Shown here: in pieces, positions 42,357-51,548 of the stretch | How the letters are laid out: each line of letters begins with the position of its first letter | How positions within the stretch are numbered: the first letter of the stretch is position 1 | Source: an uncultured Clostridia bacterium | GTDB taxonomy: Bacteria; Bacillota; Clostridia; Oscillospirales; Acutalibacteraceae | Direction of reading: 5' to 3' | Assembly (NCBI GenBank): GCA_947623505.1 | Contig: CANQGT010000001.1 | Coordinates: 186,001-250,000, forward strand | Length of the DNA stretch: 64,000 nt | Translations under genes and position numbers: made by a program | Notes under the pieces: generated by a model | The model's input: only the letters and a program-made list of their open reading frames with translations | Databases searched by the model: none | What the model was told of the DNA's origin: nothing

Positions 42357-43589
42357 ATGAATAAAGCGCAGGAACTGAGATTTTATCTTGAGGCGCTTTG
42401 CGTTTACGGTCTTAAAAACGACACGGTGATTTCTTCCCTGCTTGATCTGCTTCGAAACATCAACAGCGAAAAGGTGCTTGAAAAGCAGAGTGAGTTTTTC
42501 AGGCTGGTGACAAGCCATAAATCCTTTGCGGAATATGTTTCAAGGCTGGTGCTGACGGACGACAACGCGTTTACGAAAGCGGCGGCGAGCGGCGATGCCG
42601 ATAAATTGCCGAAAGCCGTGCTCAACGGAGTGAAAAGCGACCTTGAAAAGCTGGAAGCCATAGCCTTCATACGCCCCGAGGATATATATTCTTCGGTTGA
42701 AAGCGAAGATTTGCGCAAGGTGCTCAAAACACTCCCCGAATGGGAGACGGGCGAGGCGGTTTTGCCGCTTAAACGAAATTGGAAAGGGCAGATAAACGAA
42801 CTTATTGAATACCATAGAAAAAACGGATACGGGGCTTATTCAAAATATACGGCTTTTATTTGGCGCGATCATTCGCTTTGCCCGATCTCCGGATCCGATC
42901 CCGTTCTTTTGAGCGATTTGAAAAATTACGATACCCAACGGCAAAAGGTTATAGACAACACCGAAAGTTTTGTAAACGGCTATCCGTCAAACAACGTGCT
43001 GCTTTACGGAGACAGGGGCACCGGCAAAAGCTCCACCGTTCACGCCGTGCTGAACGAATACGCGAAATACGGTCTGAGAATGATAGAAATATCAAAGGAC
43101 GATATACCCGATCTCAATCTGATACGCGAGCAGCTTGCGATGTGCCCGATGAAATTTATAATTTTCATAGACGATCTTTGCTTCGATTCACACGACGATT
43201 CTTTCGGAAAGTTAAAGGCGGCGCTTGAGGGGAGCCTTTCGGGCAGAAAGCCGAACACGATAATTTACGCCACGTCAAACAGGCGGCATCTTATAAAGGA
43301 AAGCTTTTCCGACCGCGAAAACGACATAAACAGAAACGATATTATGCAGGAGCAGCTAAGCCTCTCCGACCGTTTCGGGCTTTGCGTCACTTTCATCATT
43401 CCCGACAAAAAGGGCTATCTTGACATTGTTGACAAGCTGGCCGCGGACAGAAAGCTTGACACAAACAGAGAAAAGCTGCACCTCGCGGCTGAGCAGTGGG
43501 CGTCACGAAAAGGCGGCAGATCACCGCGCTGCGCAAGGCAGTTCATCGATTATGTTGAAAGCGCTGTAATGAGAGGAAAAGAATGGTGA
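42357..43589 (+). CDS. DUF815-family AAA ATPase
   Basis: A 410-residue protein. An N-terminal helical region of about 190 residues precedes a single AAA module with Walker A VLLYGDRGTGKSST, Walker B FIIFIDDLCF and sensor IIYATSNRRHL, then SDRFGLCVTFIIP and an arginine-rich C-terminal lid (GGRSPRCARQFIDYV). This is the DUF815 / COG2607 family, common in clostridia and of unknown role. The ATG at 42357 is used because AAGAAGTGAT, complementary to the 16S tail, is close upstream; ATG 42351 is an alternative. Confidence 0.85.
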   Translation: MNKAQELRFYLEALCVYGLKNDTVISSLLDLLRNINSEKVLEKQSEFFRLVTSHKSFAEYVSRLVLTDDNAFTKAAASGDADKLPKAVLNGVKSDLEKLEAIAFIRPEDIYSSVESEDLRKVLKTLPEWETGEAVLPLKRNWKGQINELIEYHRKNGYGAYSKYTAFIWRDHSLCPISGSDPVLLSDLKNYDTQRQKVIDNTESFVNGYPSNNVLLYGDRGTGKSSTVHAVLNEYAKYGLRMIEISKDDIPDLNLIREQLAMCPMKFIIFIDDLCFDSHDDSFGKLKAALEGSLSGRKPNTIIYATSNRRHLIKESFSDRENDINRNDIMQEQLSLSDRFGLCVTFIIPDKKGYLDIVDKLAADRKLDTNREKLHLAAEQWASRKGGRSPRCARQFIDYVESAVMRGKEW

Positions 43590-43630
43590 AAAATTGTAAA
43601 AACTATTTAAAAGATTGTTTACAATTTTTA
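43586..43630 (+). terminator. Inverted repeat after the DUF815 gene
   Basis: aaaaattgtaaa / tttacaattttt with a 17-base AT-rich spacer, directly at the stop codon; it could act as a weak terminator or a regulator site for the following operon. Confidence 0.45.
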
Positions 43631-43735
43631 CCGACTGTTAAATAAAACATAAAAAAATAAACAAAAAACCGTGCTATTACTATTAGTGAGCAAAAAAAAC
43701 AAAACGGCGCGCCGTTTATTAAAAAAGGAGAACGT

Positions 43736-44434
43736 ATGAACAGTAAAATACTTGTTGTGGACGACGATTTGAACATATGCGAATTGCTGAAGATTTATCT
43801 TGAAAACGAAAATTTCACCGTCTACACCGCAAACGACGGCCAGGCCGCGGTAAACACATTTAATCAAAAATCGCCCGATCTTATACTGCTTGACATTATG
43901 CTTCCGAAAATGGACGGCTGGCAGGTCTGCCGCGAGATACGCAAAACCTCCGAAGTTCCCATAATTATGATAAGCGCGAAGGGCGAGGTGTTCGACAGGG
44001 TGCTCGGCCTTGAGCTGGGCGCCGACGATTACGTTACAAAGCCGTTTGACGCAAAAGAGGTTGTTGCCCGCGTAAAAGCGGTGCTTCGCAGGACGAAGGA
44101 CGATTCCGACGCGCCCGCCGAAAAAAAGATAGTGAAATACGACAAGCTTGAGATAAACATCATAAATTACGAGCTGAAAGTAAACGGCGCGGTCATAGAC
44201 ACTCCGCCGAAAGAGCTTGAGCTCATTTATCATTTGGCATCAAATCCCAACAGGGTTTACACCCGAGATCAGCTTTTGGACGAAGTTTGGGGCTTTGAAT
44301 ATTACGGAGATTCCAGAACCGTTGACGTTCACGTTAAGCGCCTGCGTGAAAAGCTGGAGGGCGTTTCGGATAAATGGGCGCTTAAAACGGTTTGGGGCGT
44401 GGGATATAAATTTGAATCCAAGGACGATGAATAA
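43736..44434 (+). CDS. OmpR/PhoB-family response regulator
   Basis: A 232-residue regulator. The receiver has VVDDDLN, phosphoacceptor Asp in LILLDIMLPKMDG, IMISAK and TKPFDAKE. The winged-helix half shows IDTPPKELELIYHLA, YYGDSRTVDVHVKRLREKL and LKTVWGVGYKF. It is followed after 5 bp by its sensor kinase and then by an HtrA protease, an order that recalls WalRK- or CssRS-type envelope-stress systems. AAGGAG precedes the ATG by five bases. Confidence 0.92.
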   Translation: MNSKILVVDDDLNICELLKIYLENENFTVYTANDGQAAVNTFNQKSPDLILLDIMLPKMDGWQVCREIRKTSEVPIIMISAKGEVFDRVLGLELGADDYVTKPFDAKEVVARVKAVLRRTKDDSDAPAEKKIVKYDKLEINIINYELKVNGAVIDTPPKELELIYHLASNPNRVYTRDQLLDEVWGFEYYGDSRTVDVHVKRLREKLEGVSDKWALKTVWGVGYKFESKDDE

Positions 44435-44439
44435 GGCTT

Positions 44440-45975
44440 ATGGCGTTTACCGAAAAGCTTAAACCCCTGAAAAAGAAACTTTCGCAGTATTTTCCTATAA
44501 AAACAAATATTTTTACAAAGTATTTTCTTACGTTTGCATTTGTGTTTTTTATTCTTCTGATCGTGCTCGGAACTTCGCTTTTCATATTCGTAAACGATTA
44601 TTCGGACGATATTCAGACAAATCTGCTGAAGGAAAACACCGAATCGATTTCGCAAACCGTCGGCAGTATGCTTTCGGCGCAGGATATGAATAAAAAATAC
44701 AGTATTGAAAAATCGCTGATCTGCGAAACGATTTCAACCATATCTTCTTCGATCGACGCGGACATATTCGTGTGCGATTTGGACGGCAACGTTATTTTTT
44801 GCAGAGAAAGAGCGGACACTCCCCTGTTTTCAAACTCGCTTTCGCAATGCGAAAAGCACGATGATATACGGCTTGACGAGAAAATACTGTCACGCGTTTA
44901 TAATCAGGGTTCTGTAGTTGAAAAAACAACGCTGCTGAATTATCAGTATTTCATCGTGGCGCGCTCCGTCGTTTCCGGAAACAATATAATAGGCTCCGTG
45001 GTGGCGCTTGCGAGCACGGGATTTCAGACGCTCGTTTTCGATATTTTCAGAATTTTTTTGGTTTCCGCGTTTTTCTGCCTTATTCTCGCTTTTATTTGTA
45101 TATACTATTTAACAAAAAGTATGGTTAAGCCTCTTCAACTTATGAGCAAAGCCACAAAGCAGTTCGCTATGGGCGATTTCACCTACCGTATAAAGATACG
45201 CGGAAACGATGAAATGGCCGATCTCTGCCGGGCGTTCAACGATATGGCGGAGGCGCTTGACGTGCTTGAGGGCACAAGACGAAGCTTCGTTTCAAACGTT
45301 TCGCACGAGCTTAAAACGCCGATGACTTCAATCGCGGGCTTTATAGACGGCATACTTGACGGCACGATACCCAAAGATAAGCAGGAATACTATCTGAATA
45401 TAGTAAGCACCGAAGTTCGCAGACTTTCGCGCCTTGTCGTTTCAATGCTCAATATGAGCAAAATAGAAAGCGGCGACGTGGAAATGAAGCCGTCAAACTA
45501 CGATATAAGCGAGCAGATAATCAATATATTGCTCACATTCGAGCAAAAAATTTCCGGCAAAAACATTGAGATAAGAGGATTGGGCGAATTAAAGCCCGCG
45601 TATCTCATCGCCGACCCCGATATGATTTATCAGGCAATATACAATTTATTCGACAATGCCGTAAAATTCACGAACGAGGGCGGATTTATACAGGTAACGC
45701 TGAAAGAGCACAATTCGGAAATCGAAGTTAGTGTAAAAAACAGCGGCGAGGGTATAAAGGAAGAGGATCTGTCCCATATCTTCGAGCGTTTCTATAAAGT
45801 AGACAAAAGCCGCAGCCTTGACTCGAAAGGCTCAGGACTCGGGCTCTATATAGTAAAATTGATGATTGAAATGCACGGCGGACGCGTTTTCGCGAAAAGC
45901 GACGGTGTTGACTCCGCTGAATTTACGTTTATCCTGCCGAAGCAGTTCAGTCCCATATATAAAAAGGAGAAATAA
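44440..45975 (+). CDS. Sensor histidine kinase with HAMP domain
   Basis: A 511-residue kinase. Transmembrane helix 1 is at about residues 25-48 (KYFLTFAFVFFILLIVLGTS) and helix 2 at about 200-228 (IFRIFLVSAFFCLILAFICI); between them lies an extracellular domain of about 150 residues. A HAMP segment (MVKPLQLMSKATKQFAMGDF), the H-box FVSNVSHELKTPMTSIAGF, an N-box NLFDNAVKFT and G-boxes (GSGLGLYIVKLM) follow. It is the partner of the response regulator 5 bp upstream and is 5 bp ahead of htrA. Confidence 0.92.
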   Translation: MAFTEKLKPLKKKLSQYFPIKTNIFTKYFLTFAFVFFILLIVLGTSLFIFVNDYSDDIQTNLLKENTESISQTVGSMLSAQDMNKKYSIEKSLICETISTISSSIDADIFVCDLDGNVIFCRERADTPLFSNSLSQCEKHDDIRLDEKILSRVYNQGSVVEKTTLLNYQYFIVARSVVSGNNIIGSVVALASTGFQTLVFDIFRIFLVSAFFCLILAFICIYYLTKSMVKPLQLMSKATKQFAMGDFTYRIKIRGNDEMADLCRAFNDMAEALDVLEGTRRSFVSNVSHELKTPMTSIAGFIDGILDGTIPKDKQEYYLNIVSTEVRRLSRLVVSMLNMSKIESGDVEMKPSNYDISEQIINILLTFEQKISGKNIEIRGLGELKPAYLIADPDMIYQAIYNLFDNAVKFTNEGGFIQVTLKEHNSEIEVSVKNSGEGIKEEDLSHIFERFYKVDKSRSLDSKGSGLGLYIVKLMIEMHGGRVFAKSDGVDSAEFTFILPKQFSPIYKKEK

Positions 45976-45980
45976 TTACT

Positions 45981-47408
45981 ATGGATGAAAAATTTGAAAA
46001 CGAAAACGAGTATTACACTCCTAACGACGGCGCGCAGCCGCACGTTGAGGAAAACACCACCTATCACTATTCCTACAGCGGAGAAAATCGGCAGTTCGGC
46101 GGCACATATTATACGCCTCCCGGCGATGACTCACACGAAACCGTTTTTAACGGCAGCCCTGTAGGTTCGGCCGAAGCGGCCGTTTCCGCTCCGCGCAAAA
46201 AATCCAAAACGGTAAAAATTCTTGTCATTATACTGATCATCAGTTTCGCCGCGGTCGCGGTCGGTTTGATAATATCGCTGTTCGGCGGCAACAGTTCTTC
46301 CGCGGCTCCGTCTGATAAAAATTCCGGTGCTTCCGTTTCCCCGCAAATAAACGTTCAGTCTCAGGTAACTCAGGATACGGTAAGCAAAAACGGCAGCCTC
46401 ACCGTATCAGGCGTGGCAGAAAACTGCATAGATTCCTGCGTGGGAATTACGGTTTATACAAAAAGGACAAATTATTATAATTTCTACGGCTACGGCTCAG
46501 GTTCTCAAAACAGCGGCGAAAGCGTGGCTTCCGGCACGGGTTCCGGCGTTCTTATGCTTGAAGACAGCGGTAAAACTTATATTATGACCTGCGCCCACGT
46601 TATAAGCGACGGCACCTCATTTACCGTTACCCTCAACAACGGAAAAGAATATGACGCGGAAATGGTCGGTTATGACTCACAAACCGATATAGGCGTTCTT
46701 TCTATCAAAGCAACGGGGCTCAGCGTAGCCGAATTTGCCGATTCCAAAAGCACCGTTCTCGGCGAGCAGGTGGTTGCCATAGGCTGCCCCGGCGGTCTTC
46801 AGTTTATGAACAGCATAACAAGCGGCTATGTTTCGGCGCTCGCGAGGCCGATCTCCTCGTCTATAGGATACAACAACGAATGCATACAGATAGACGCGGC
46901 GATAAATCCCGGAAACAGCGGCGGCGCCCTTTTCAATATGCAAGGCCAGGTTATCGGAATAAATTCCTCCAAAATAGCGAACACCGCGTATGAGGGAATG
47001 GGCTTTGCCGTGCCGAGCAGCACAGCGGTCTCAACGGCTAACAGCCTTATAAAAACAGGCTATGTCGAAGGACGGGCAAAAATAGGCATAACCTATAACA
47101 AGATAACCTCCTATTCAAACGCGGAGGCTATTCTCAGCGCTCTTGAGCAGCTCGGCTATAAGGACGCCGGGGGAACGATCGTTATAAACAGCGTTTCCGA
47201 AGAATCGGATCTCGCCTCAAAGGGAATAAGAAAATACGATATGGTAGTTGCAGTAAACGGCGAAACGCTTACGTCAACCGACGTTTTGACCTCAATACTT
47301 TCCAAAAGCAAGCCGGGCGATACCGTTAAGCTCACCGTGGCGAGAATCGAGGATAACAAGATAGATGATTTTGAAGTAAAATGCGTTCTTATTGAGGACA
47401 AGGGTTAA
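45981..47408 (+). CDS. htrA: HtrA/DegP-like membrane serine protease with PDZ domain
   Basis: A 475-residue S1C protease. A Tyr/Asn-rich cytoplasmic head (~75 residues) is followed by one membrane segment (VKILVIILIISFAAVAVGLI). A Ser-rich linker leads to the trypsin-like domain with the catalytic triad visible as CAHVISDG (His), SQTDIGVL (Asp) and NPGNSGGALF (Ser). One C-terminal PDZ domain (IVINSVSEESDLASKGIRKYD) closes it. It degrades or refolds misfolded exported proteins. Placement behind a two-component system suggests induction by envelope stress (inference). Confidence 0.92.
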   Translation: MDEKFENENEYYTPNDGAQPHVEENTTYHYSYSGENRQFGGTYYTPPGDDSHETVFNGSPVGSAEAAVSAPRKKSKTVKILVIILIISFAAVAVGLIISLFGGNSSSAAPSDKNSGASVSPQINVQSQVTQDTVSKNGSLTVSGVAENCIDSCVGITVYTKRTNYYNFYGYGSGSQNSGESVASGTGSGVLMLEDSGKTYIMTCAHVISDGTSFTVTLNNGKEYDAEMVGYDSQTDIGVLSIKATGLSVAEFADSKSTVLGEQVVAIGCPGGLQFMNSITSGYVSALARPISSSIGYNNECIQIDAAINPGNSGGALFNMQGQVIGINSSKIANTAYEGMGFAVPSSTAVSTANSLIKTGYVEGRAKIGITYNKITSYSNAEAILSALEQLGYKDAGGTIVINSVSEESDLASKGIRKYDMVVAVNGETLTSTDVLTSILSKSKPGDTVKLTVARIEDNKIDDFEVKCVLIEDKG

Positions 47409-47426
47409 AACGGCAAAATTAAAAAG

Positions 47427-47455
47427 GGGTTGTGAAAACAGCCCCTTTTAATTTG
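47427..47455. terminator. Bidirectional terminator between htrA and rpmA
   Basis: aaaaggggttg / cagccccttttaa hairpin located between convergent genes, with A/T runs on both sides. Confidence 0.75.
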
Positions 47456-47460
47456 TAAAA

Positions 47461-47745
47461 TTACTGCTCTACGGGGTAAACGGAAACCTTTTTCCTGTCC
47501 TTACCCATTCTTTCAAATCTTACAGTGCCGTCGATAAGCGCGAAAAGCGTATCGTCCGAGCCGATGCCCACGTTGTTTCCGGGGTGGATATGCGTTCCTC
47601 TCTGGCGATAGAGAATGTTGCCGGCAAGAACGAACTGACCGTCCGCCCTCTTGGCTCCGAGCCTTTTTGATTCGGAATCACGGCCGTTTTTGGTTGAACC
47701 CATACCTTTCTTGTGAGCGAAAAGCTGTAAATCTAACTTAAGCAT
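47461..47745 (-). CDS. rpmA: 50S ribosomal protein L27, with Prp-cleaved N-terminal extension
   Basis: A 94-residue L27. The protein starts [21 protein letters not shown]: the segment before AHKKG is the Firmicutes-specific extension that Prp removes after the Phe of LQLF so that the mature N-terminus can reach the peptidyl-transferase centre (family knowledge). The body has [12 protein letters not shown] and [15 protein letters not shown]. Last gene of rplU-prp-rpmA. Confidence 0.97.
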   Translation of the reverse strand: MLKLDLQLFAHKKGMGSTKNGRDSESKRLGAKRADGQFVLAGNILYRQRGTHIHPGNNVGIGSDDTLFALIDGTVRFERMGKDRKKVSVYPVEQ

Positions 47746-47748
47746 TTA

Positions 47749-48063
47749 TTACACCTCCGTAATAATCACATTTATGTTTGCGGGATAATCCTTTTGCAGC
47801 TCCGTTAAATGCAGGAGCAAGCCGTTCAGAATATCCTGCGCCGATTTTGCGCCGTCTTTTATACTGAGCTTCAGATATCCGTCCTCGGCTCTTGCCGAGG
47901 CTTTCGCCTTAACGACCTCCGTTACGGTGTTGGCCGCCATAAGGCACGCGCTTGAAACGAAAGCGCAAAGAATATCCTCCCCTTTCGGGGCGGTCATCGA
48001 ATGACCTTTTGCCTCAAAGCCCTCCAAAAGACCATGACGCCTGAAAAATTCCACTTTAATCAT
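47749..48063 (-). CDS. prp: Ribosomal-processing cysteine protease Prp
   Basis: A 104-residue protease. The catalytic His and Cys are in EAKGHSM and DILCAFVSSACLM, the family signatures. It lies between rplU and rpmA, as is usual in Firmicutes, and cleaves the extension of L27 that is encoded 3 bp downstream. Spacing within the operon is tight (6 and 3 bp). Confidence 0.95.
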   Translation of the reverse strand: MIKVEFFRRHGLLEGFEAKGHSMTAPKGEDILCAFVSSACLMAANTVTEVVKAKASARAEDGYLKLSIKDGAKSAQDILNGLLLHLTELQKDYPANINVIITEV

Positions 48064-48069
48064 AAAATA

Positions 48070-48378
48070 TCAAGCGTTAATAGCGGTGATCTCAACCTTT
48101 GTGTAGGGCTGACGATGACCCATCTTGCGCTTTTCGTTCTTCTTGGGCTTGTAAGTAAATACAGTAATCTTCTTACTTTTGCCGTTTTTCAGAACCTTAG
48201 CGCTTACCGTGGCGCCGGCACAACCGCTGCCGGCCTTGAGGCCGTCCTCTGCGCCGACCGCAAGAACAGTATCAAAGGTTATCTCTTCATCGGCTTCCTT
48301 ACCGAGCTTTTCAACAAAAAGAACATCGCCCACGGAAACCTTATACTGCTTGCCGCCCGTTACGATAACTGCGTACAT
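48070..48378 (-). CDS. rplU: 50S ribosomal protein L21
   Basis: A 102-residue L21 starting [20 protein letters not shown], with [22 protein letters not shown] as the conserved C-terminal RNA-binding part. GGAAGG lies upstream of the ATG at 48378, and the in-frame extension upstream of it has no signal. First gene of the rplU-prp-rpmA operon, with a promoter about 85 bases upstream and a structured leader. Confidence 0.97.
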   Translation of the reverse strand: MYAVIVTGGKQYKVSVGDVLFVEKLGKEADEEITFDTVLAVGAEDGLKAGSGCAGATVSAKVLKNGKSKKITVFTYKPKKNEKRKMGHRQPYTKVEITAINA

Positions 48379-48454
48379 CAAGTTTACCTTCCTTTTCAAG
48401 ACTCGCTACGATGGGTGTGTGCGCGGCACATCTTGCGAACCCATAATATGCGGC
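48379..48454 (-). promoter_or_regulatory. Candidate L21 leader (structured 5' UTR)
   Basis: Between promoter and rplU, atgggt/acccat closes a stem that contains an inner GTGC-CGC-GCAC hairpin. An autoregulatory L21 leader is known in Firmicutes; assignment to that family is by position and general shape only. Confidence 0.45.
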
Positions 48455-48460
48455 TTAATG

Positions 48461-48488
48461 ATTATAACATAAAATCAGATTATGTCAA
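48461..48488 (-). promoter_or_regulatory. Promoter of the rplU operon
   Basis: TTGACA (48488-48483) and TATAAT (48466-48461), spacer 16. Confidence 0.85.
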
Positions 48489-48588
48489 GCGAAATTTAAA
48501 ATATTCAAAGAAAACGGCGTTTTTTTGCCCCGCCGCGCATAAAATGCCGCCAAAATAAATTATAAATAAAATAAAAGAAATTTTTTTC

Positions 48589-48617
48589 TTTACAAAACGG
48601 CGGATATATGTTATAAT
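48589..48617 (+). promoter_or_regulatory. Promoter of rpsO
   Basis: TTTACA (48589-48594) and TATAAT (48612-48617), spacer 17. It is followed by a ~115-nt leader to rpsO. Confidence 0.8.
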
Positions 48618-48623
48618 CCGCAT

Positions 48624-48737
48624 TGTTCCGTTACGGATTACTCGGAAACGGGTGTTTGCTTCTATTTTGAAGATTTCACCTGTCCCGCTTCTGTGTTTTT
48701 CGCAAATCGGGATAATAATATTAACGAGGTGAAAAAT
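48624..48737 (+). promoter_or_regulatory. rpsO leader, candidate S15 autoregulatory RNA
   Basis: A ~114-nt 5' UTR with several possible helices (e.g. tccgttacgga, and cgcaaatcgggat facing ctgtcccgc). S15 commonly represses itself through structured leaders that differ among phyla. I see structure but cannot match a named class. Confidence 0.4.
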
Positions 48738-49013
48738 ATGACACAGGCTGAAAAGCAGGCTATCATCGCCGAATACGCCACCCACGAGGGAGACACGGGT
48801 TCCCCCGAGGTGCAGATCGCCGTTCTTACCACGAGGATAAACGAGCTTACCGCTCACCTCAAGGTTCATAAGAAAGACAATCATTCGCGCAGAGGTCTTC
48901 TTAAAATGGTAGGTCACAGAAGGAATCTTCTCACCTATCTTTATAAGAGCGATATTGAAAGATACCGTGCGCTTATCGCAAAGCTCGGTATTCGTGACAC
49001 TCTTGACAGATAA
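48738..49013 (+). CDS. rpsO: 30S ribosomal protein S15
   Basis: A 91-residue S15 starting [21 protein letters not shown], with [33 protein letters not shown] and [11 protein letters not shown], the rRNA-binding segments. GAGGTG lies six bases upstream of the ATG at 48738. It is followed by a terminator and by pnp, the usual rpsO-pnp neighbourhood. Confidence 0.98.
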   Translation: MTQAEKQAIIAEYATHEGDTGSPEVQIAVLTTRINELTAHLKVHKKDNHSRRGLLKMVGHRRNLLTYLYKSDIERYRALIAKLGIRDTLDR

Positions 49014-49023
49014 GGCTTTACGT

Positions 49024-49055
49024 CGGGCAGACGGCCGCAGCGCCGTCTGCTTTTC
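49024..49055 (+). terminator. Terminator after rpsO
   Basis: gcagacgg / ccgtctgc stem with CCGCAGCG loop followed by TTTTC. Some read-through into pnp is likely. Confidence 0.75.
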
Positions 49056-49069
49056 ATCAATCAATAAAA

Positions 49070-49149
49070 TCTTTAGGAGGATATAGTAGTAAATTGAGCC
49101 CATAAGGATATTGCGGGCCGAATTTATTACTATTTGAACCTCCTTTGGA
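49070..49149 (+). promoter_or_regulatory. Long hairpin in the pnp 5' leader
   Basis: taggaggatatagtagtaaa and the facing tttattactatttgaacctc are largely complementary, closing a ~75-nt imperfect hairpin capped by gagccc/gggcc. It lies 32 bases before the pnp start codon. In E. coli a long pnp-leader hairpin is the RNase III target for PNPase autoregulation; a similar role here is inference. Confidence 0.6.
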
Positions 49150-49180
49150 TATAAAATTTATTAAAAAGTGAGGTAAAACT

Positions 49181-51376
49181 ATGTTTTTCAAAAATTTCAA
49201 AAGATGGGAGACCGAATTTGCGGGCCGCAAATTCGCCCTTGAAACAGGCAAAATGGCGGGGCTCGCCAACGCCGCGTTCCTTGCCCGCTACGGCGAGACG
49301 GAGGTGCTTTGCACCGTAACCGCTTCGGCAAAGCCCAGAGAGGGCGTTGATTTCTTCCCTCTTTCGGTAGATTACGAGGAAAAAATGTATTCGGTCGGCA
49401 GGATCCCCGGCTCCTTTCTGCGCCGCGAGGGCAGAGCGAGCGAAAAGGCGATTCTCACAAGCCGCTGCATAGACAGACCTATCCGTCCCCTCTTTCCCAA
49501 GGATCTTAGAAACGACTGCTCGGTAGTGGCAACGGTTATGTCCGTTGATCCGGACTGCTCGCCCGAAGTTACCGCGGCCATAGGCGTATCCGCGGCGATA
49601 GCCGTTTCCGATATTCCGTGGGACGGCCCGATATCCTCCGTAAACGTGGGACTTGTTGACGGAGAGATCGTGCTAAACCCCACCCTTGAGCAGAGGGCTA
49701 AGACAGACCTTACTCTTACCGTTGCCTCCACCGCCGACCTTGTTGCGATGATAGAAGCCGGAGGCAACGAAATCCCCGACGACCTTATGTTCGACGCAAT
49801 TATGGCCGGCCATGAGGAAAACAAAAAGATGGTCAAATTCATTCAGGGAATCGTCGATGAGATAGGCAAGCCGAAATTTGAATATGAATCCTCCGATCCC
49901 GATCCCGAAATTATGGCTGAGGTTGAGGAATTTTGCATAGAGGACGTTAAAAAAGCCCTTGATACGGACGACAAGCTCGTGCGCGACGAGGCTTTGTTGC
50001 CCGTCTACGCCGCTGTTCACGAAAAATTCGACGAGAGATTCGAGGGCTGCGAAACGAAACTTGACGAGATAATGTATCTTGTTCAAAAGCACGTTGTTCG
50101 TTCGTGGCTCAAGGACGAGCACAAGCGTGTTGACGGCAGAGGAATAGACGAGATACGTCCTTTGAACGCCGAAATAGATCTGCTTTCAAGAGCTCACGGT
50201 TCGGGGCTTTTCACCCGCGGCCAGACTCAGGTGCTTTCCGTCACCACGCTTGGCCCGATGACCGACTGCCAGCTTCTTGACGGACTTGACGAGCAGACCG
50301 AAAAGAGATATATACACCACTACAACTTCCCGTCCTACAGCGTTGGCGAAACAAAGCCGTCACGAGGCCCCGGCAGACGCGAGATAGGCCACGGCGCGCT
50401 TGCCGAAAAAGCGTTGCTCCCCGTTTTGCCCACCGTTGACGAGTTCCCGTACTGTATCAGAGTGGTTTCCGAGGTGCTTTCCTCAAACGGTTCAACCTCT
50501 CAGGGCTCCGTATGCGGCTCCACCCTCTCCCTTATGGCGGCGGGTGTTCCGATAAAAGCGCCCGTTGCGGGTATCAGCTGCGGACTTATTACCGGAGATC
50601 AGGGCGTTTACGGCGACTTTATGACGATGGTTGACATTCAGGGACTTGAGGATTTCTACGGCGATATGGATTTCAAGGTGGCCGGCACCAAAAAAGGCAT
50701 CACCGCGATTCAGATGGATCTGAAAGTTCACGGCCTCACCCCCGAAATAATCAAAGAGGCTTTCGCGAAAACCCATAAAGCGAGAAATTATATACTTGAC
50801 GAAATTATGCTGCCCGTTATAAGCGAGCCGCGCAAGGAGCTTTCAAAATACGCTCCCAAGATGCTCACCACCACCATCGATCCCGATAAAATCGGAGATG
50901 TTATCGGCAAGGGCGGAAAGGTCATTCAGGAAATTCAGGCGGAATACGACTGCAAGATCGATATTGAAGAGGACGGCCGCGTATTTATCAGCGGCATAGA
51001 CGTTGACAAGTGCAAGGGAGCACTTGAGGTTGTAAATCTTATCGCCACCGATCCCGAAGTCGGCGCTTTCTACAACGGCGTTGTTACAAGGCTTATGAAC
51101 TTCGGAGCGTTTGTTGAGATCGCTCCCGGCAAGGAAGGGCTCGTTCACATCTCCAAGCTGGACGTTAAGAGAACGGAAAAGGTTGAGGACGTTGTGAACG
51201 TAGGCGATTCGGTAATCGTTAAATGTATCGAAATAGACGATCAGGGAAGAATCAACCTTTCAAGAAGAGACGCTTTGATAGAGCTTGAGGGTATGAAACC
51301 GGAAAACGACGATGACGACGCGCCGAGAAAGCCCCGCAGGGACGGTTCGAGAGGCGACCGCCGCCAGCGCAGATAA
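49181..51376 (+). CDS. pnp: Polyribonucleotide nucleotidyltransferase (PNPase)
   Basis: A 731-residue 3'-5' phosphorolytic exoribonuclease of RNA decay. Two RNase PH-like domains are seen: the first with GRIPGSFLRREGRASEKAIL, the second with the catalytic core RGQTQVLSVTTLG, SYSVGETKPSRGPGRREIGH, and SSNGSTSQGSVCGSTLSL. A KH domain (IDPDKIGDVIGKGGKVIQEI), an S1 domain (GAFYNGVVTRLMNFGAFVEI) and a short basic tail follow. Length is normal. GAGGT precedes the ATG by six bases. Confidence 0.98.
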   Translation: MFFKNFKRWETEFAGRKFALETGKMAGLANAAFLARYGETEVLCTVTASAKPREGVDFFPLSVDYEEKMYSVGRIPGSFLRREGRASEKAILTSRCIDRPIRPLFPKDLRNDCSVVATVMSVDPDCSPEVTAAIGVSAAIAVSDIPWDGPISSVNVGLVDGEIVLNPTLEQRAKTDLTLTVASTADLVAMIEAGGNEIPDDLMFDAIMAGHEENKKMVKFIQGIVDEIGKPKFEYESSDPDPEIMAEVEEFCIEDVKKALDTDDKLVRDEALLPVYAAVHEKFDERFEGCETKLDEIMYLVQKHVVRSWLKDEHKRVDGRGIDEIRPLNAEIDLLSRAHGSGLFTRGQTQVLSVTTLGPMTDCQLLDGLDEQTEKRYIHHYNFPSYSVGETKPSRGPGRREIGHGALAEKALLPVLPTVDEFPYCIRVVSEVLSSNGSTSQGSVCGSTLSLMAAGVPIKAPVAGISCGLITGDQGVYGDFMTMVDIQGLEDFYGDMDFKVAGTKKGITAIQMDLKVHGLTPEIIKEAFAKTHKARNYILDEIMLPVISEPRKELSKYAPKMLTTTIDPDKIGDVIGKGGKVIQEIQAEYDCKIDIEEDGRVFISGIDVDKCKGALEVVNLIATDPEVGAFYNGVVTRLMNFGAFVEIAPGKEGLVHISKLDVKRTEKVEDVVNVGDSVIVKCIEIDDQGRINLSRRDALIELEGMKPENDDDDAPRKPRRDGSRGDRRQRR

Positions 51377-51393
51377 AGCGAAAAACGGCTTTT

Positions 51394-51423
51394 GCAGGTC
51401 TGAGATCTCAGACCTGCTTTTTT
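51394..51423 (+). terminator. Terminator of pnp
   Basis: gcaggtctgaga / tctcagacctgc perfect 12-bp stem and T6 run. Confidence 0.92.
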
Positions 51424-51465
51424 GCTTTTATTCAGCGGCGATCGCTCAAAAAAAATTATGGGTGA

Positions 51466-51494
51466 TTGACTATCAAAATATAAAATGATATTAT
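51466..51494 (+). promoter_or_regulatory. Promoter of lacZ
   Basis: TTGACT (51466-51471) and TATTAT (51489-51494), spacer 17, about 55 bases before the start codon. Confidence 0.75.
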
Positions 51495-51548
51495 AAATTA
51501 TAGTGATTTTTTGCAGTCAAATAATTTTACTGCTTTGGAGGGCTTCGG

